From assembly GCA_963678705.1 (NCBI GenBank), contig OY783211.1, positions 12,600,603 through 12,664,602 on the forward strand: 64,000 nucleotides of DNA. The letters run 5' to 3'. The position numbers and the translations under genes are program-made. Of this stretch, positions 12,372-25,342 are shown piece after piece. The notes beneath the pieces were generated by a model, which saw only the letters and a list, made by a program, of their open reading frames with translations, was not told the DNA's origin and did no database searches. Origin of the DNA: Panorpa germanica. Taxonomy: Eukaryota > Arthropoda > Insecta > Mecoptera > Panorpidae. Each line of letters begins with the position of its first letter. The first letter of the stretch is position 1.

Positions 12372-12667
12372 CAGGGTTGCCAGATTTCAAATTGTATTTT
12401 TGTTAACCTTTTTGGCGGACCACAAATTTTAGGTACTCCGCGGAAATCAATTTTATCTTGTTAAATTCAGGTAGAAAGTTGTCCTTAAGCTTGCTAGCTA
12501 GGTACAAGCTAATTCTAAGATTTATTTTCTACTTTTCACATAGTAATTGAAACGCACTGTGCAAGATTCAAGTTAATTGTCTAAAAGATAATCCAAGTGT
12601 TACATTCCTGTTAACTGGAAACGTCATCTTATTTTGCTGGACAAATTATTATTTTGCATCATCCCTG
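12372..12667. mobile_element. Non-autonomous hAT element (MITE), 296 bp
   Basis: Begins CAGGGTTGCC and ends CATCCCTG, the short CAG..CTG-type ends typical of hAT elements. It is flanked on both sides by an identical 8-bp duplication, CTCAAGAG (12364-12371 and 12668-12675), which is the diagnostic hAT target-site length. No coding capacity. A copy of the short GTAGAAA inverted-repeat family (12468-12533) sits inside it. Confidence 0.85.
12468..12533. repeat. Short inverted-repeat element copy inside the hAT MITE
   Basis: CAGGTAGAAAGTTGTCC ... GATTTATTTTCTAC with core GCTAGCTAGGTACAAGCTAA; matches 6649-6727. Confidence 0.6.
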
Positions 12668-13562
12668 CTCAAGAGTTGTCTCATGTTTTCAATAAATAAT
12701 ATCGTTTTCTTTTCAACATATAATGTTACACTCAAAATTTTAAATTGATAAAGGTATTTTTGTGTTCTATTGCAAAATGACTGTTGTCTTGCGAATTTAA
12801 AATAAAACATGATAATATTGATAAAAATAATGTCCTGTACATTGGTAGGTCAGAAAGAAGTGCAAAACGAGAGCAACATTTTTCTAAATAGAAAACATCA
12901 CAAATTACACTGTAATATATTAAAAATTATACTTTTAACTATATTAACTATTAATGTTATATTTCTTTAATATATAAGTAAAGTTCTTTTATCATTTTCA
13001 CTTCTTTAAATTAAAAATTCATTTATTTACAAATATGACCATTATGAATGTATCTATAAGTAGCAATATTCTTATTGCATCAGTGCTTTATCCAGGTTTT
13101 CTCCTGACACCTTATGCTTTTCATAATAGCCGTAAACTGTTAGTTTTTCTCCTTATTAGCGTTGGTAGAAACAATGCAGATGTTTATAATGTATGAACAT
13201 ATTTTCTTTATACTCTCATATAATGAAACATGTTATGTAACATATTCTCCCGTATTATATAATAAGGCAACTTTAATCATTGAAGTAAAATGGTTGCAAC
13301 TCCGCGGTACCGGGTGGTCTTAGAAACTGTAAAAATGCAGAGGGTTGCATATTTAGATGAACATTTATGGCATTTTCTTTTCATAATTTTTTTCTGTTCC
13401 ATTTTTTTTTTTGCTTTAAATTAGAGCAGATAATTGTGCTCCGGTTTTGGCCTTTTCGCCCACAAAAAATGTTCTTTCTCTTATTTTTATATTCTTGGTT
13501 AAATACATTCAATATATAATAATGTTTTACACGGTTTTGTTTGGTATAACAAAAACTGTTTT

Positions 13563-13907
13563 AAGGTAGTTCCAGCGCAGTATAGTCAGAACATTTACTA
13601 TTGTCAGAAATTTAAAACCTCTGCACTCGAATACCCACACATACTATCAAATATTTTCGGTTATGGTGACCTGCCAACTTTTGTCACTATTTGTCTTTTA
13701 ATTTGTTTAAAAAACATTTTTGTTTTAAATTCTATCGAGAGAATTTTTTGTGTATAATAGAAAATAGTTAGACAGACAGATAGATGCTTTAAATGGGAGG
13801 TGAGTCCGAAAATTTCTAACTTTTTTATTTATTAGTAAACTATCTAATTTATTAAACAAATTTTAAAAAAAATCTACGAAGAATTGGTTTCACTCTGGAA
13901 CTACCTT
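13563..13907. mobile_element. Miniature inverted-repeat element, 345 bp
   Basis: Ends AAGGTAGTTCCAG (13563) and CTGGAACTACCTT (to 13907) are perfect 13-bp inverted repeats, with weaker similarity further in. No clear target duplication is visible, so the superfamily is not assigned. No coding capacity. Confidence 0.6.
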
Positions 13908-14791
13908 CAGACAGTCTCTTCTGGCAGCACATTCTTGCACGAAAACTGTCTTAACACAAAATAGTGTGGTGTTCTTCTTTTAACGATTTAAAATTTAGAA
14001 AATTGTATTAAGACAAGTTAAGATGAACTAGATAAGTTGGTTTTCAATCCCTGATTAGTTTAACATTAATTATACACGCAGCGACCAGCTATTGTTTTCA
14101 TTATCAATATTATTGTTTTATCATCACACTGCTATCATAATATATCTTAACGTTGTGTAACAGAATTATTATCATAAACTAACAAAAAAAAAATATGTAG
14201 AAAATGCATAATGTAACAAACTATAAAACTTGCATAATAAATTAAAATATAAAGTAAACTTCATGTTTTAATATACTTGCATTTACATCACAGCGATAAT
14301 GGGAGCGAACAGACGGGTGCAATGATGTTTTCCGATGCGACGACTACTTTCCAAACTATGAGTACTGTACATTATCATCCATGGCGGGATATCTTATGTT
14401 CCGAACGCTGTCATAATTTGCATAGACTCGTATCTTATTGGATCTTCCTTCAATTATGTTACTTCAAAGAAGGTACGTGCGATTAACATACATGGGTATT
14501 TCCGTTTTACAATTACGGTAGTATTATTGAGAAATGATAACGACTCTATGATCTTTGGGTTGCCTCGAAAACTTGTGCAATGTACTGAATAATATGCCAA
14601 GAAAAACTGCCTGATAGAAACTGAAATATTTATTTTGTAATTCTCTTTGTATTTTGTGACGTGTGTAATTTTGGGTCACTGTTTTTGGTATTAAATTAAA
14701 GGTTTTGTTGAACATATCAAAAAATGCTGATTGACATCGGTTAATCCTTGAGCATTTTTTAATATCGAAGTTTTCTTCAAAAATTTACATA

Positions 14792-15140
14792 TCTTCTTAA
14801 TATATATAAATTACGTGTCACGTTGTGTGTCCGCGATGGACTCCTAAACTACTTAACCGATTTTAATCAAATTTGTACACCGTGTGCAGTTTGATCCAAC
14901 TTGAAAGATAGGATAGCTTACATCTCAATTTATGATTGCAATATTATCTTATTGCAAATTATTTGTCTATTAATTATCTGTATATGACATATGACATCTG
15001 GCGACGATGATGGCGACATCTGTTGACTAGATTGAGTAAATATTCTGTTGACTAGATTGAGTAAATATTCAATAGATGGCGCTATGTAATGTAATATGAC
15101 AAAAACGTTAGACACAGCAACGCGTGGCCGGGACAGCTAG
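14792..15140 (+). mobile_element. Non-autonomous Helitron
   Basis: Starts TCTTCTTAATATATATAAAT and ends CGTGGCCGGGACAGCTAG, inserted between A and T with no target duplication. The 5' TC, the 3' CTAG and the insertion between A and T are Helitron hallmarks, and the GGGACAGCTAG end resembles ends of known insect Helitrons. Near the 3' end a 25-bp unit (CTGTTGACTAGATTGAGTAA...) occurs twice in tandem at 15020-15069. A SINE piece abuts the 3' end. A second copy lies in opposite orientation at 57319-57678. Confidence 0.8.
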
Positions 15141-15330
15141 TTATTTTATAAATTTTATTTATTTAACGTCTGCTGGTATTTACCGATGTCCTATCATCAC
15201 TGTTTAATAAGTTTACGATTATCTATGTACATAATCAATTAAATCTGATAACAACCAAAGTCAGAAAATATAAACTGGTCGGGGATCGAACTCAAAGACA
15301 CAGCAGACTTTCATAAAGCGCATTAAGTCT
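15141..15330 (-). repeat. tRNA-derived SINE copy
   Basis: On the minus strand: a head ending TGAGTTCGATCCCCGACCAG (B-box-like), then TATATTTTCTGACTTTGG, a body with TTAATTGATTATGTACATAG and AACTTATTAAACAGTGATG, and a tail AAATAAATAAAATTTATAAA. Abuts the Helitron at 15140. Confidence 0.7.
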
Positions 15331-15607
15331 AAGTTTTTTTTTAAACATTACATTTAGAGACTTTTTGAAACTCATTTCTAATTTTTTTAACTAATTATTC
15401 AGATTTGTTAATGAAATCACAATATGTTAATAATACTTCTGCAAGAATAATCGATTTAATGATTTGTGAATGAAGAAAAAGTTACAACAATAATGTTAAT
15501 TAATTTACTTTAATGTGTAATATCATTTTATTAATATAATAGTTTCTGATCATTTTTTAGTAAGAAAAGGTACATTAGTTGTTATTTATATAAGAAATCG
15601 AAAAGTA

Positions 15608-16112
15608 CACTGATAGAAGGATTTGTTTGTATTTAATAAATCAATTTATTAAATACAAAAATATTTTTGTACTATTAACAATATTCGTTAGAATTAACTA
15701 AATCTATTTTTTATGAGAACAAAATTTTTGTAACTATTAAGAAGCTTTAATATATTGAAAAAAATATTTATTTCCACCAAATACGATTTGTTAATAGTTA
15801 AAAAATATTTTGTTGGTGGTCGGTGTTGGTAGTTGTAAATAAATATGTATATATATACATAACAGAATACTCGTGTGTGCGTGCGCATCATGGTAATATA
15901 CGATATATTTTTTAAATGTTAATAAATCATTTTTTATATATTAATAAATCGTTTGTTAAATAGTAATAAATATTTGGTTAGGACAAAAAAATAGCTGCTA
16001 ATAAATGATTTATTAACTGTTAATAAATATTTGTTAAGGACCTATCCTCTAATAAATTATTTATTAAATATTAACAAATCTTGTTAAATACAAAAAAATC
16101 CTTCTATCAGTG
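15608..16112. mobile_element. TA-flanked miniature element with internal quasi-palindromic array, 505 bp
   Basis: Inverted ends CACTGATAGAAGGATTT...AAATCCTTCTATCAGTG, with TA directly outside both (15606-15607, 16113-16114). This fits a Tc1/mariner-mobilised miniature. After the ends, the interior repeats variants of TAATAAATnATTTATTAA about seven times (15633-15653 and 15909-16085), each close to its own reverse complement. No transposase frame. Confidence 0.8.
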
Positions 16113-16757
16113 TACCTTTCCAGACAATTTAAACAAATTAGTCTAAAAACAACATTAGTTCTGCTGACGTATTTTCTTTTTTGTGGTGCATACTCTCTAA
16201 AAATGTAAATTTTTTACCTAACATTCCATAATTATTATTTACTGAAGGTCAAAACAAAATATTTAAAAAAAATTATATTAATTTAATATGTAACATTATA
16301 TAATCTTACACAAATAGCTTTATAAATACTAGAAAACGTAAATTACTTTTGAAAGATATAGATTTAGATATTTTTATTATATATTATAATAAATTAGATT
16401 ATATATTGAATGCCACTAATTTTGATAACGAGTCATTTGATCGATGTATTTTCCAAAATGGTAAAAGAAGCTTAAAGACTATCATATCCTAATGATACAG
16501 TTTTGTTTGCAGCAAACTATTTTGAAGTGGAGTTTCATTTATGTTTTTGGTATATAATAAAACATATGCTATACACTTTTGAATATTAAAAAGAATAATA
16601 AAAGCAAATGATGGTATTTTTATCCTCTGTATAATATTCAAATCCCTTGCGTTATTTTTCTTCTTAAGTCATCTATATTTTCCGGGCGAACCCTCAGGTG
16701 TTATTAATTTATCCTCTACATTCTTTTTAAAAGTAAATTCGGTAGTCATTTAGAATT

Positions 16758-16892
16758 TCAATAAATCTTGCCCCGCCTCATTAATCCCTTTGTTATCTTC
16801 TCTGCTTGGAGGTTTTCCAGCCGCAGTTGTAGCAGCCGCTTTCGTACCTTCTTCTGTGCTTCCACAGTCTGTAGTCTAGACACATAATTCAT
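16758..16892 (-). CDS. Candidate small ORF, 44 residues, basic and helical
   Basis: A complete frame from ATG at 16892 to TGA at 16758 in a GC-rich island (about half G+C in otherwise AT-rich DNA). The peptide begins MNYVSRLQTVEAQKK, continues VRKRLLQLRLENLQAEK and ends KGLMRRGKIY. It is rich in Lys/Arg and Leu, with a Leu/charged pattern suited to an amphipathic helix or coiled coil. The codons use many G/C-ending forms (CTG, AAG, CGG), unlike random frames here. A CCAAT-like motif lies about 80 bases upstream. A second frame is also open over the same stretch, so which one is coding, if any, is uncertain. No family recognised. The motif CTACAG| at 16871 could instead make this a last exon. 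Confidence 0.33.
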   Translation of the reverse strand: MNYVSRLQTVEAQKKVRKRLLQLRLENLQAEKITKGLMRRGKIY

Positions 16893-18751
16893 ATTTGTTT
16901 GAGTTGCTTGACAATACTAACTCTGATAACAACAAACTAACTCAAACATTGAACAACAGCCGCTATAATTGGTTGCGGTCTTATCTACTTCATTGTCTGC
17001 ACATTGCACATTGCAGTTTGCATTGAACACACAATAATTTTATCAAACTATTTGTAATATACTATTAATAGGCTAAATCCATTTCATTACAAGACAACAC
17101 ACTAGTGAAGAGCATTTATACATGCCTGCAAACTGCATTTTAAATACGCACCTCGTATTTAAATATTATGTATTACAAATGTATATATTGTTTTAAGTGG
17201 TAATAAGTATCAAAACTTGATGCAGTCAAATAAATATTAAATCAGAAAACCAACATATAGTTGCCGCCAATATTGACAAATTCGATTTTCAGATAGTCGC
17301 AATCTTCAAGCGATATGTGTCCAAATTTCATGACATTCTGCCTATTAATTTACAAGTAACAGTAGTTTTAGTGACGCTACTTTTGTAATTTATAAAACAA
17401 TGAAAAAAAATTAGATTTCGTACGTTGGTTCAAAATACCGTTTAAGCAAAGTAATGGGTTGACAGCTGTTATTATAATAAGTTATAAATATTTCACTTGC
17501 CCCAATATCTGAGTATAGGCATAACGCTTCAGCGCTACTCATTTTCAGGACTAGTTCCTCTTATCATAGCAAGGTACTTACTAAATTTAAATGATAATTG
17601 AAAATATTGTTATATTTTTATTTAACTTGTATATTTACAGTGTATATAAATTCAAAAACACCTGTTCACAACAAATGAAGCGATAAATACTTTATAAGAA
17701 TAACTATTATTTCTAATAAACAAAGTTCTCTTATTATTATTATTATAACATACATTTAAAATTTGTAATAGAACTCAATACACCTCACTTTTCTCAAACC
17801 AAAATATACTTTACTCTTTCATTCTTATAGAATTTGATATATAAATGACATAGTGTTAGAAAGAGATGCTATGATAAATTTAGTTACTACTTACGTCACA
17901 TAGATTCGTATTCGTACTCTTCTTTATATGTGTTAGTGAATTTTCCATGTAGCTGTGTGTTTTCCAGTCAGTGGGAAACTTCTAACTGCCTCTATTCGTT
18001 TCAAATATTTGAGCTCACCAGATCGCATTTTCACCAGACACATCTGGATTTTACGTATGTAATTATTAGAATTCATCATTAGTTTTTAATTGGTCGTTAA
18101 TTTTAAAGTATTTAAATAAATATTTATTATTTTAAATGAATGTCAATTTGAACAAGCAATGTTTCAATTTAAGTGTTTGGTGTAACCTGTCATTTCAATA
18201 ATTGTTAAAGCTATTTAGTGTTTTTAAATAATTAATAAATAAAATTACTGTGATTTTTTCCAAAAATAAAATATCTAATTGTATAAAATGAATGTTTATA
18301 TAAAATTAATTAATGATTAATTAATTCGTTCAAGTGATATCTAATTTCAAGTGCTTAATTAGTGTTAATAATTAATTTCTGTGTTTTCTAAGTGTTTGTT
18401 TCTAAGAAAGTATCTAAAAATTAAGTATACATATAAAAATATCATGTTTGAAGGTTGGTTTATTATATTCTGATCTATTTTTATATTATCTTATGATTTT
18501 TATTGTAAAATTTTATGGAATAATAAAATTGTATTTAATTGTATAATACTTAGATATACCCAGCATCTAAATTGAATTATAATACTTAGATATCTACGCC
18601 AAATCGAGGTAATGTCTTATTGATGAAGAAGTTACGTTCCAAACATTTTTGGTTAAAAATCAATTTTAACCGGAAAAAATATTTAAAAACCGTTTAAACA
18701 TGACACAATTTTATATAAATCAATTACAGAAAATATTACCAGTTTGCATCT
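16893..18751. other. Noncoding stretch between the small ORF and SINE pieces
   Basis: Includes a short inverted pair TTTGAGTT/AACTCAAA near 16900-16955 and AATTAATTA-rich sequence at 18290-18380; nothing coding recognised. Confidence 0.45.
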
Positions 18752-18880
18752 ATTTTTTATAAATTTTATTTATTTAACCTTGGATTATTTCCCGTGCTGA
18801 GTGCAATCACCGACGACCTCCTACTATGTTGGTAGTTATTTGTTAAAACATCGCTGCCTAATAAGTTTCAAATTGCAAAT
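18752..18880 (-). repeat. tRNA-derived SINE, 3' part
   Basis: Minus-strand body (ACTTATTAGGCAGCGATG) and tail AAATAAATAAAATTTATAAA match the copy at 15141. The tRNA-like head is missing. Confidence 0.6.
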
Positions 18881-18944
18881 TAGAAATTGAAATTTTAAAT
18901 AGGTGTATCTTCGTCAAGTTTTGGATTAATTTAAAGAAATTAAT

Positions 18945-19050
18945 GATGACACAATGGACAAGAGTATTAATGCTTGACGCTGACTGCAGTGTCTTCGGAT
19001 TCGATGCCCTGACTAAATTAATATTAATAATAATAAAGCCACATACATAA
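18945..19050 (+). repeat. tRNA-derived SINE, head part
   Basis: GATGACACAATGGACAAGAG (A-box-like) and GTCTTCGGATTCGATGCCC (B-box-like) in the right order and spacing. The body is largely absent. Confidence 0.6.
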
Positions 19051-22000
19051 ATTAGTATTTGTTTTATTTTTTTGGTTTCTCGTTTATGCTTACACTTATG
19101 TCAAAGATTCGGTAAATATCGGTAATGTTCGTAAAAATATTCATTTCCAAAAGTCTACATATATTTTTCTATAAATTATATGTACAAGTATATTTAATGC
19201 CATGTACAAAATACACGATTGTACATTTACATAATAATCCAAGTCATTAGATGTAAGTAGGCCTCACCCTCGCAACCTGAACGCACTAATGAACTATTAT
19301 TGTTGCCCTCCTCGAACGCTAGAACCTCCAGCAAACACTAGACCGTCTAGTAGGTCTCAGGGAAGTGTCTGATTTAATTTATTTTTTTGAACAGATTTCA
19401 AAATGGAGATTACAATTATTTTTAAACGAAAACACCGCATAAAATATAGTAAATAGTCACGAAATGCTATATTCGTATCGCACCAATACAAACAAAGAAA
19501 AAAAAGCGAGTGTACGGATTATATGTAAATATACACATAAGAACTTGAAGAAACTTCACACGTGCCCTGAATGTAGTAGGAAACAGCGCCCCTAAACATG
19601 CAATTAAGTCTGTAAATGGGTCACTTCAAAAGAAATGCATATTTTGTTCGGAAGATGGAAATCAAACGCTGGAATACATGTATTTTTTTTAAATTAGATT
19701 AAATTTTCTTTTGATATAAAAAAAAGAAACATAGTTCAATTTACTGAAGAAGAAAGATTAAAAAGTCTATATATACTCAGTAAATGTATTTTTTATATAA
19801 AATTATTCATTCATGTAATAAATATAATAAATAATTCATAAATAAATAGAAAACTGTAAATATTTTATTTTAACACATAAATATTTAATGTGATTGTTTT
19901 ATATATACAGCAGGAACTTGTATAACGCGATTAAGACGGTGTTGCGCGAAAGATAAATCGCGTTATAGGATTGCATTGCATTGAACAGGGATGATGAACA
20001 CTTTTTCTATTGAAATTGTTTGATAACTGCGCTAAGCCTAATTGATTTCTTCAAATTAGTTAAAACATTTTTGTTTGCTCATCAGTTGTCCGCTATACAT
20101 ATGTGACAACGATTCCTAACTGCTAGAAATCTACAAAAGTAGATGACAGTTTTTGAAGTAACACCATCCTGTCTTAAATGACTAACTTAACTAACATAAT
20201 TAACCCTATTATTTCAATTCACGTTCGTAAAAATATAAGTGAAATAACATACCCAACATTGAAAGGATCTAATCATATTACACAAGTTTTTATACCATTA
20301 AGTCAACTTTTGGAACACACTATTAACATGTAAGCTAATGTAATTTTACTAAACCATTATACTCGTTTGAAGCTTGACAAATTTTGCGGAAACTAATGGT
20401 TTTAGCTGCAGAGAGAATAGTTACATTCTCTCTAATACATTTATACTAATGGAATATTTGAATTCTCACTGAATAATTCACCAAGTATCAAACTTCCAGA
20501 CTACAGTTTGATAGGAGTTTGAATTTGATTTGTTTATTGGACGTAACGTAATTTATAATTATCATAAAACTACCTAGTTATCGCTATGTGACCAGTATAT
20601 ACTCATAACTATGGTAACTTCTACCGTTAAGTATAACAATACTGCCAATGATTTATTTGTGTTCAGTAAATTGTTAGCAAGCTCCATCTTTTATAAATTA
20701 TACCCGAATGCTACACCATAATATAAACAAGTAAATGTCATTTATTTTTTGTAGTTGTGTGCATCTACTTTTAATATTTATTAGCATTAAACCAATTTAT
20801 ATATGTAGAATTAAAAAAAAAAAAAAACAAGTACAAGCACAATTTATCTCAAACTGAGCAGCCCACTTGTATATTTAAATCGAATGGGTAATACTAAAAT
20901 TTACTATCTCCTACTTTACTATTGAAACAAATAATGTTCAACACAAATAAAAGTTTATTAATAACATCAAGATATTCAATAGCTTACAAAGTACGTCTCT
21001 CGTCTACAATAGACAAACTTACAAGAGAGCGATTTCCTATTTAAGATTAAACAATATTTCAAAAGAATAAATAAAATCTTACTCTAAACAAATAAATCTA
21101 AACGTTATTTCTATTACCTATTGGTTTTATCCCGAGTGTCATAATTTCTACTAATTTTATTAGGTTTCAACCTTTATTTAAATACTTACAAAACTTCCCG
21201 CTAGACCTTTAATTAGATTTTGTATTTAAGAATAATATTTATAAAAATATAGAAACTTGCAACTAATTGATTATTAATCAATAATCATTCAACAAACATT
21301 TACAAAACACATTTATCTAATACATGCAAAGTATAAACTCTAAATCATATTGTTTTATCAATTCAAAAATACACTAATTTGATATAAATATTGATTTTAA
21401 TTTAGTTGTTGATAAATAGCATAAAATATGAATTAAATTAATTGTAATATAAAATAAATTATGCAAATATAATAAATTAAATTTGGAATGTGATGTACTC
21501 GTATATATAGTCAGTAAGTCAGTTAAATATAAAATGATTGGATTAGCACAGCGCGTGATGTACTGATGTTCGTTCCATGGTACAAACAATATAAAACAAT
21601 TGAAACATTAAACATTGTATCATAATTCCACAGAGTGCCGTTTGTTTCCCGGACCGTTCCCAATGGCAATATTTATGTGAAAATCGTCCTTACGTTCTAT
21701 TATATACAAAAGTAAGAAGTACATACATTCACTGCTGTATAAATCCTCCGTATATTGAACTAACACTGATAAAGAATTGATTAGCAATCCTCTGCATGTG
21801 TAGTTGCATTTCTATAATCCTTCATGCCTAAACTAACTTGTTATACTTTTGTATTTTTAATTATCACATTCACTTTCATTAAGGCTTAATTATTGTAAAT
21901 ACAAGTTATTGTCTCTTGTTGCATTCAAATCCCATACAGCTATAGTTGTAACTGCCTCTCTGTTCACAAATACATCATATCTCTTTCTATCTTGAATAAA

Positions 22001-23394
22001 ATTATTATTTCACAAACTTACCCGTTGGGAATTAAGTATAATTTAATTAGTGACAACTAAACCGCAAATGAGAATACAACTCTAAAATCACAACATTACA
22101 ATTCCACTTCATTGAGTGCACCGCTCAAATATTCATACAATGTCACGTCACAAGTTAAACATTTTTCGAGAGTTATTTATTTGAGACTCCTTGGAGAGTT
22201 CAATACATATGCACTGGACACAAAACATAACATATTATGTATATATATGTAACATTATACTGCGTAACCTTGTAATAATATATTTAAAAATCGGGCTAAA
22301 AATAGATATATATATATCTTCTTTCTCTTTTCTTATTTATGGAATTAGAAAACTTTTCTTCATCATTTTTTAGTTCATATACCGTTTATCACCATATGTT
22401 TAAAGTTTGGTATATATGTGACCATACCACTGCCTATTAAATATTTGTTTGCGATAGTTATTAAATTACATGTACGGTAAAAATTGTTATAGAGAAAATT
22501 GCGCCAATGTAGACGCTGCGCAAGGAACAACTTTTATATTCTGAATACTACCGGGATTCTATTCCTTTATAAATAACAAGATATTCAACTATAAATATAT
22601 CAAAGAATATCAGTAGTACTTTTCAAACTTAAAAAAGTTCTTGTTTGCGTATATCGTGAAGTTGAAGTCAAAGGGAATTAAATGAAATTCAAATGAAATT
22701 TATATAAGAGTATATGTACACTGTACATATATAGTAATGTAGTTATATATAATAAAAGCTTTAAATATGTATTATATCCTCGTAACACTATATATCGGCC
22801 ATGACCGGATGAGAATGCTATCATAATATTTAATTTATTAGATGAAGTATTTTGGCTGCTGAGAGATGAAATTAAATTGAATAGATTATTTTTTTAAATT
22901 CTTGGAAGTGTTAAGATAAGAGATCAAGGATCCGCATGGCAATGTGGAAGTGAAGGGAAGCGAGAGGGATGGCCCATGCAGCGGCGACTACGGATTTTAG
23001 TAGTACCTCTATGGTTTGTCATATAAATGTATTGTCGCTAGTGCTGTCCACTCTGGAAAATGTGACGTCATTTGAATAGACGTTCATAGACCCGTTCGCC
23101 TTCATTTTTACTTCTATTTTCTTTCATGTTTGATGCGATTGATATGAGACATGAGAACGCCTACCTTACAGAGCCAATCAGATAGAAACTTAGACGGTTT
23201 TATCTCTTAATTTGGCAGTTTTGAAGTTTGGCTTTGCATTATAATAAAGTAACATTATGGGAGAGTAAATTAGTAGCTTACATAAAGGAAAAACTCACAA
23301 GGCATGGAAGAAGAATGATTAAGAATGATAAATGAAAAAAAAAAGGAAACAGGTATTGTGAAGAAGTAAAGGGGATGATCTCCAGAATGCTTAA
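19051..23394. other. Long AT-rich noncoding stretch
   Basis: A mixed-composition island at 19255-19370 could encode a short tail (MNYYCCPPRTLEPP...) but has no convincing splice signals. AATCGCGTTAT and its inverse occur around 19927-19970. Otherwise nothing recognised. Confidence 0.45.
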
Positions 23395-23960
23395 TCAAAA
23401 ATTGAGACGTTGGAGCACGAAGGGGGAAGAGGGGAATGCAAGTTTAGAATTGATAGTAAAAGCAAATAGATAAAAGAAGATTTGTTGAAGGAAGATAAGA
23501 AAGGAAGGAGGTGAATGGCAGAGATGCAGAGAAGAAGCAAGGAGAAAGAGGAAATAGAGAGAAGCATGGAGAAAAAAACAAAAGTGAAGTAGTAATGAGT
23601 GAGAGGAATATTGTGCAGTAATTAAAGGGAGGCAGTGAAGGGAAGAGGTGGATGGCGGAAATAGAGAAAAGGAACGAGGAAAGAAAAGTAACGGAAGTGA
23701 CAAAGGGACGAAGAGACAAAGAAGACAAGAGGTGAGGAAACGATGAGAATGAAGAAGGACTAGGGAAAATGAAGGGTCAAGAGAAGAAGAAGCAGAAAAG
23801 TACTTTTGGAAATAGAAAGGTCTAGAATAGTTTTAACTTTAATTTCAAGTTGAAGTTCTATGAAATGTATTAAGAATGTAGATTGTAAATTGTAAAGCCG
23901 AAACGCAAACAAATAATATATAATTAGCATATACTCGTATTTTAATAATAAATTTAGAAT
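23395..23960 (-). repeat. Pyrimidine-rich dispersed repeat, longest copy
   Basis: The minus strand begins with ACTATTCTAGACCTTTCTAT near 23830, followed by about 400 bases of C/T-rich sequence, ending TTCTAAACTTGCATTCCCCT near 23440. Copies with the same landmarks lie at 52840-53190 and 55690-55930. Open minus-strand frames of 94 and 102 codons are low-complexity Ser/Leu/Phe/Pro strings produced by the composition. Confidence 0.6.
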
Positions 23961-24483
23961 TAGAAAATTTAGAAGCAAAAGTGGAAGATCATGGAGAAAT
24001 TATCACTTGGGGAGAGGGAGTTGTAAACGTAAAAGAAGTGGAAAGAAAAGGAAAAGGACGTGAAATTCAAGAAAGATATTGAATACACTAGGATGAATAA
24101 GTTCTTAGTGAATTTTAACACTTATTGGACCTCCAGTAATACCTTTATCCCAAACACTGCAGGCGTTTCATGCGATCTTGTATATATGTACACACACACA
24201 AATATGTACTCGTATACACTAACACTAGTTCCATTAAGAACTAACAGACATTAATATCTTCTAGTTACTTTTTTAATATATGAAGTAAGAAAATGACAAA
24301 TGACAAAACGACGCTGCGATGTTACCCATCCCCCGACCTTTGTCAATTGTCACCCCACCCCGCCACGCCCGATGCTCATCGCGACGATAACGATGACGTC
24401 ATCACACACGATCCGTCATAAGTTTTGTCAGATGTAACTAGTTTTTGTATTTCAGTAAAAATATACTCGTACTGATGTGATGT

Positions 24484-24509
24484 GAAGTGAGTTGAGTTGA
24501 GTTGAGTTG
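24484..24509. repeat. Short tandem GTTGA pentamer
   Basis: GTGAGTTGAGTTGAGTTGAG, a simple 5-bp period of about five units. Confidence 0.85.
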
Positions 24510-25178
24510 TATAGGAATTGATGACTAAGTAATAATACACGTATAGATGTATTGGTATTGGAAAATATTATTTTTATTCGATCAAAGTATTTTTTAATGT
24601 TATTTATAATAAAATTTTACACATTGTGATGTTTTATTATTACAGCGCAAACATATATAGAATTTACTGTCGAAATAAATAATTGATGCTGAAATATTTG
24701 ATATAAATGCAACATATTTCATATATTTACGAATTGTTAATATACAACAATGTCAATTGCAATTCTCTGCGTTGTATATAATTAAATAATTGTTACAGAA
24801 ATAGATTTGAATAGAGTTATGTTCCTTTTAAGTATAACTTTGGTTTTATTTACATAAAATAAATTACATGTATGTGTACACATTTGTTAAAATAATGTAA
24901 CATTTGCTTTAGAAAATGGTCAAAACTATAAAAAAGAAGCATATTTTCGATAATGATTTTTGACAACATAGTGAATATATAATTATTTCTATAATTACTA
25001 CATGATAAAATGACATTTGAAGAATACTTTGCGAAATTTTCATAAATATATGTTAAGAATTGAGGCATTGACAGCGAATCTCCGCAGACGTCACAAAAGA
25101 AGCAACTGATAACTCATCACTGGATTTCCTGAAATCGAAAAACCAAAATGATTTCATTAGTTGATAAGTTTCTGCAGA

Positions 25179-25342
25179 TAACGCTGTCGAGTGTTTCTTT
25201 TTTATTGATTTTTCAACTTTTTACAGCACTTAAAAGTCAAAATAACGATTTTTCATAAAAAAATTAAAAAAAAAAAATTCGGACACTTTGTCATTTTAAA
25301 ATACGTTAAAATTTAAAAATTAAAACAAAATCGACAGCGTTA
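25179..25342. repeat. Inverted 12-mers TAACGCTGTCGA bracketing an A/T-rich block
   Basis: TAACGCTGTCGA at 25179-25190 and its perfect reverse complement at 25331-25342, with about 140 bases of poly-A/T-like sequence between. Probably part of an unclassified dispersed repeat extending to about 25650. Confidence 0.35.

Noticed and set aside
18430..18450. ATGTTTGAAG before GTTGGT as a possible first exon
   Set aside because: Donor is weak and the exon would be only three codons, so it cannot be told from chance.
23395..23978. Three overlapping minus-strand frames of 72-102 codons resembling Ser/Leu/Phe/Pro-rich membrane peptides
   Set aside because: Low-complexity products of the pyrimidine-rich repeat; other copies do not conserve the frame.
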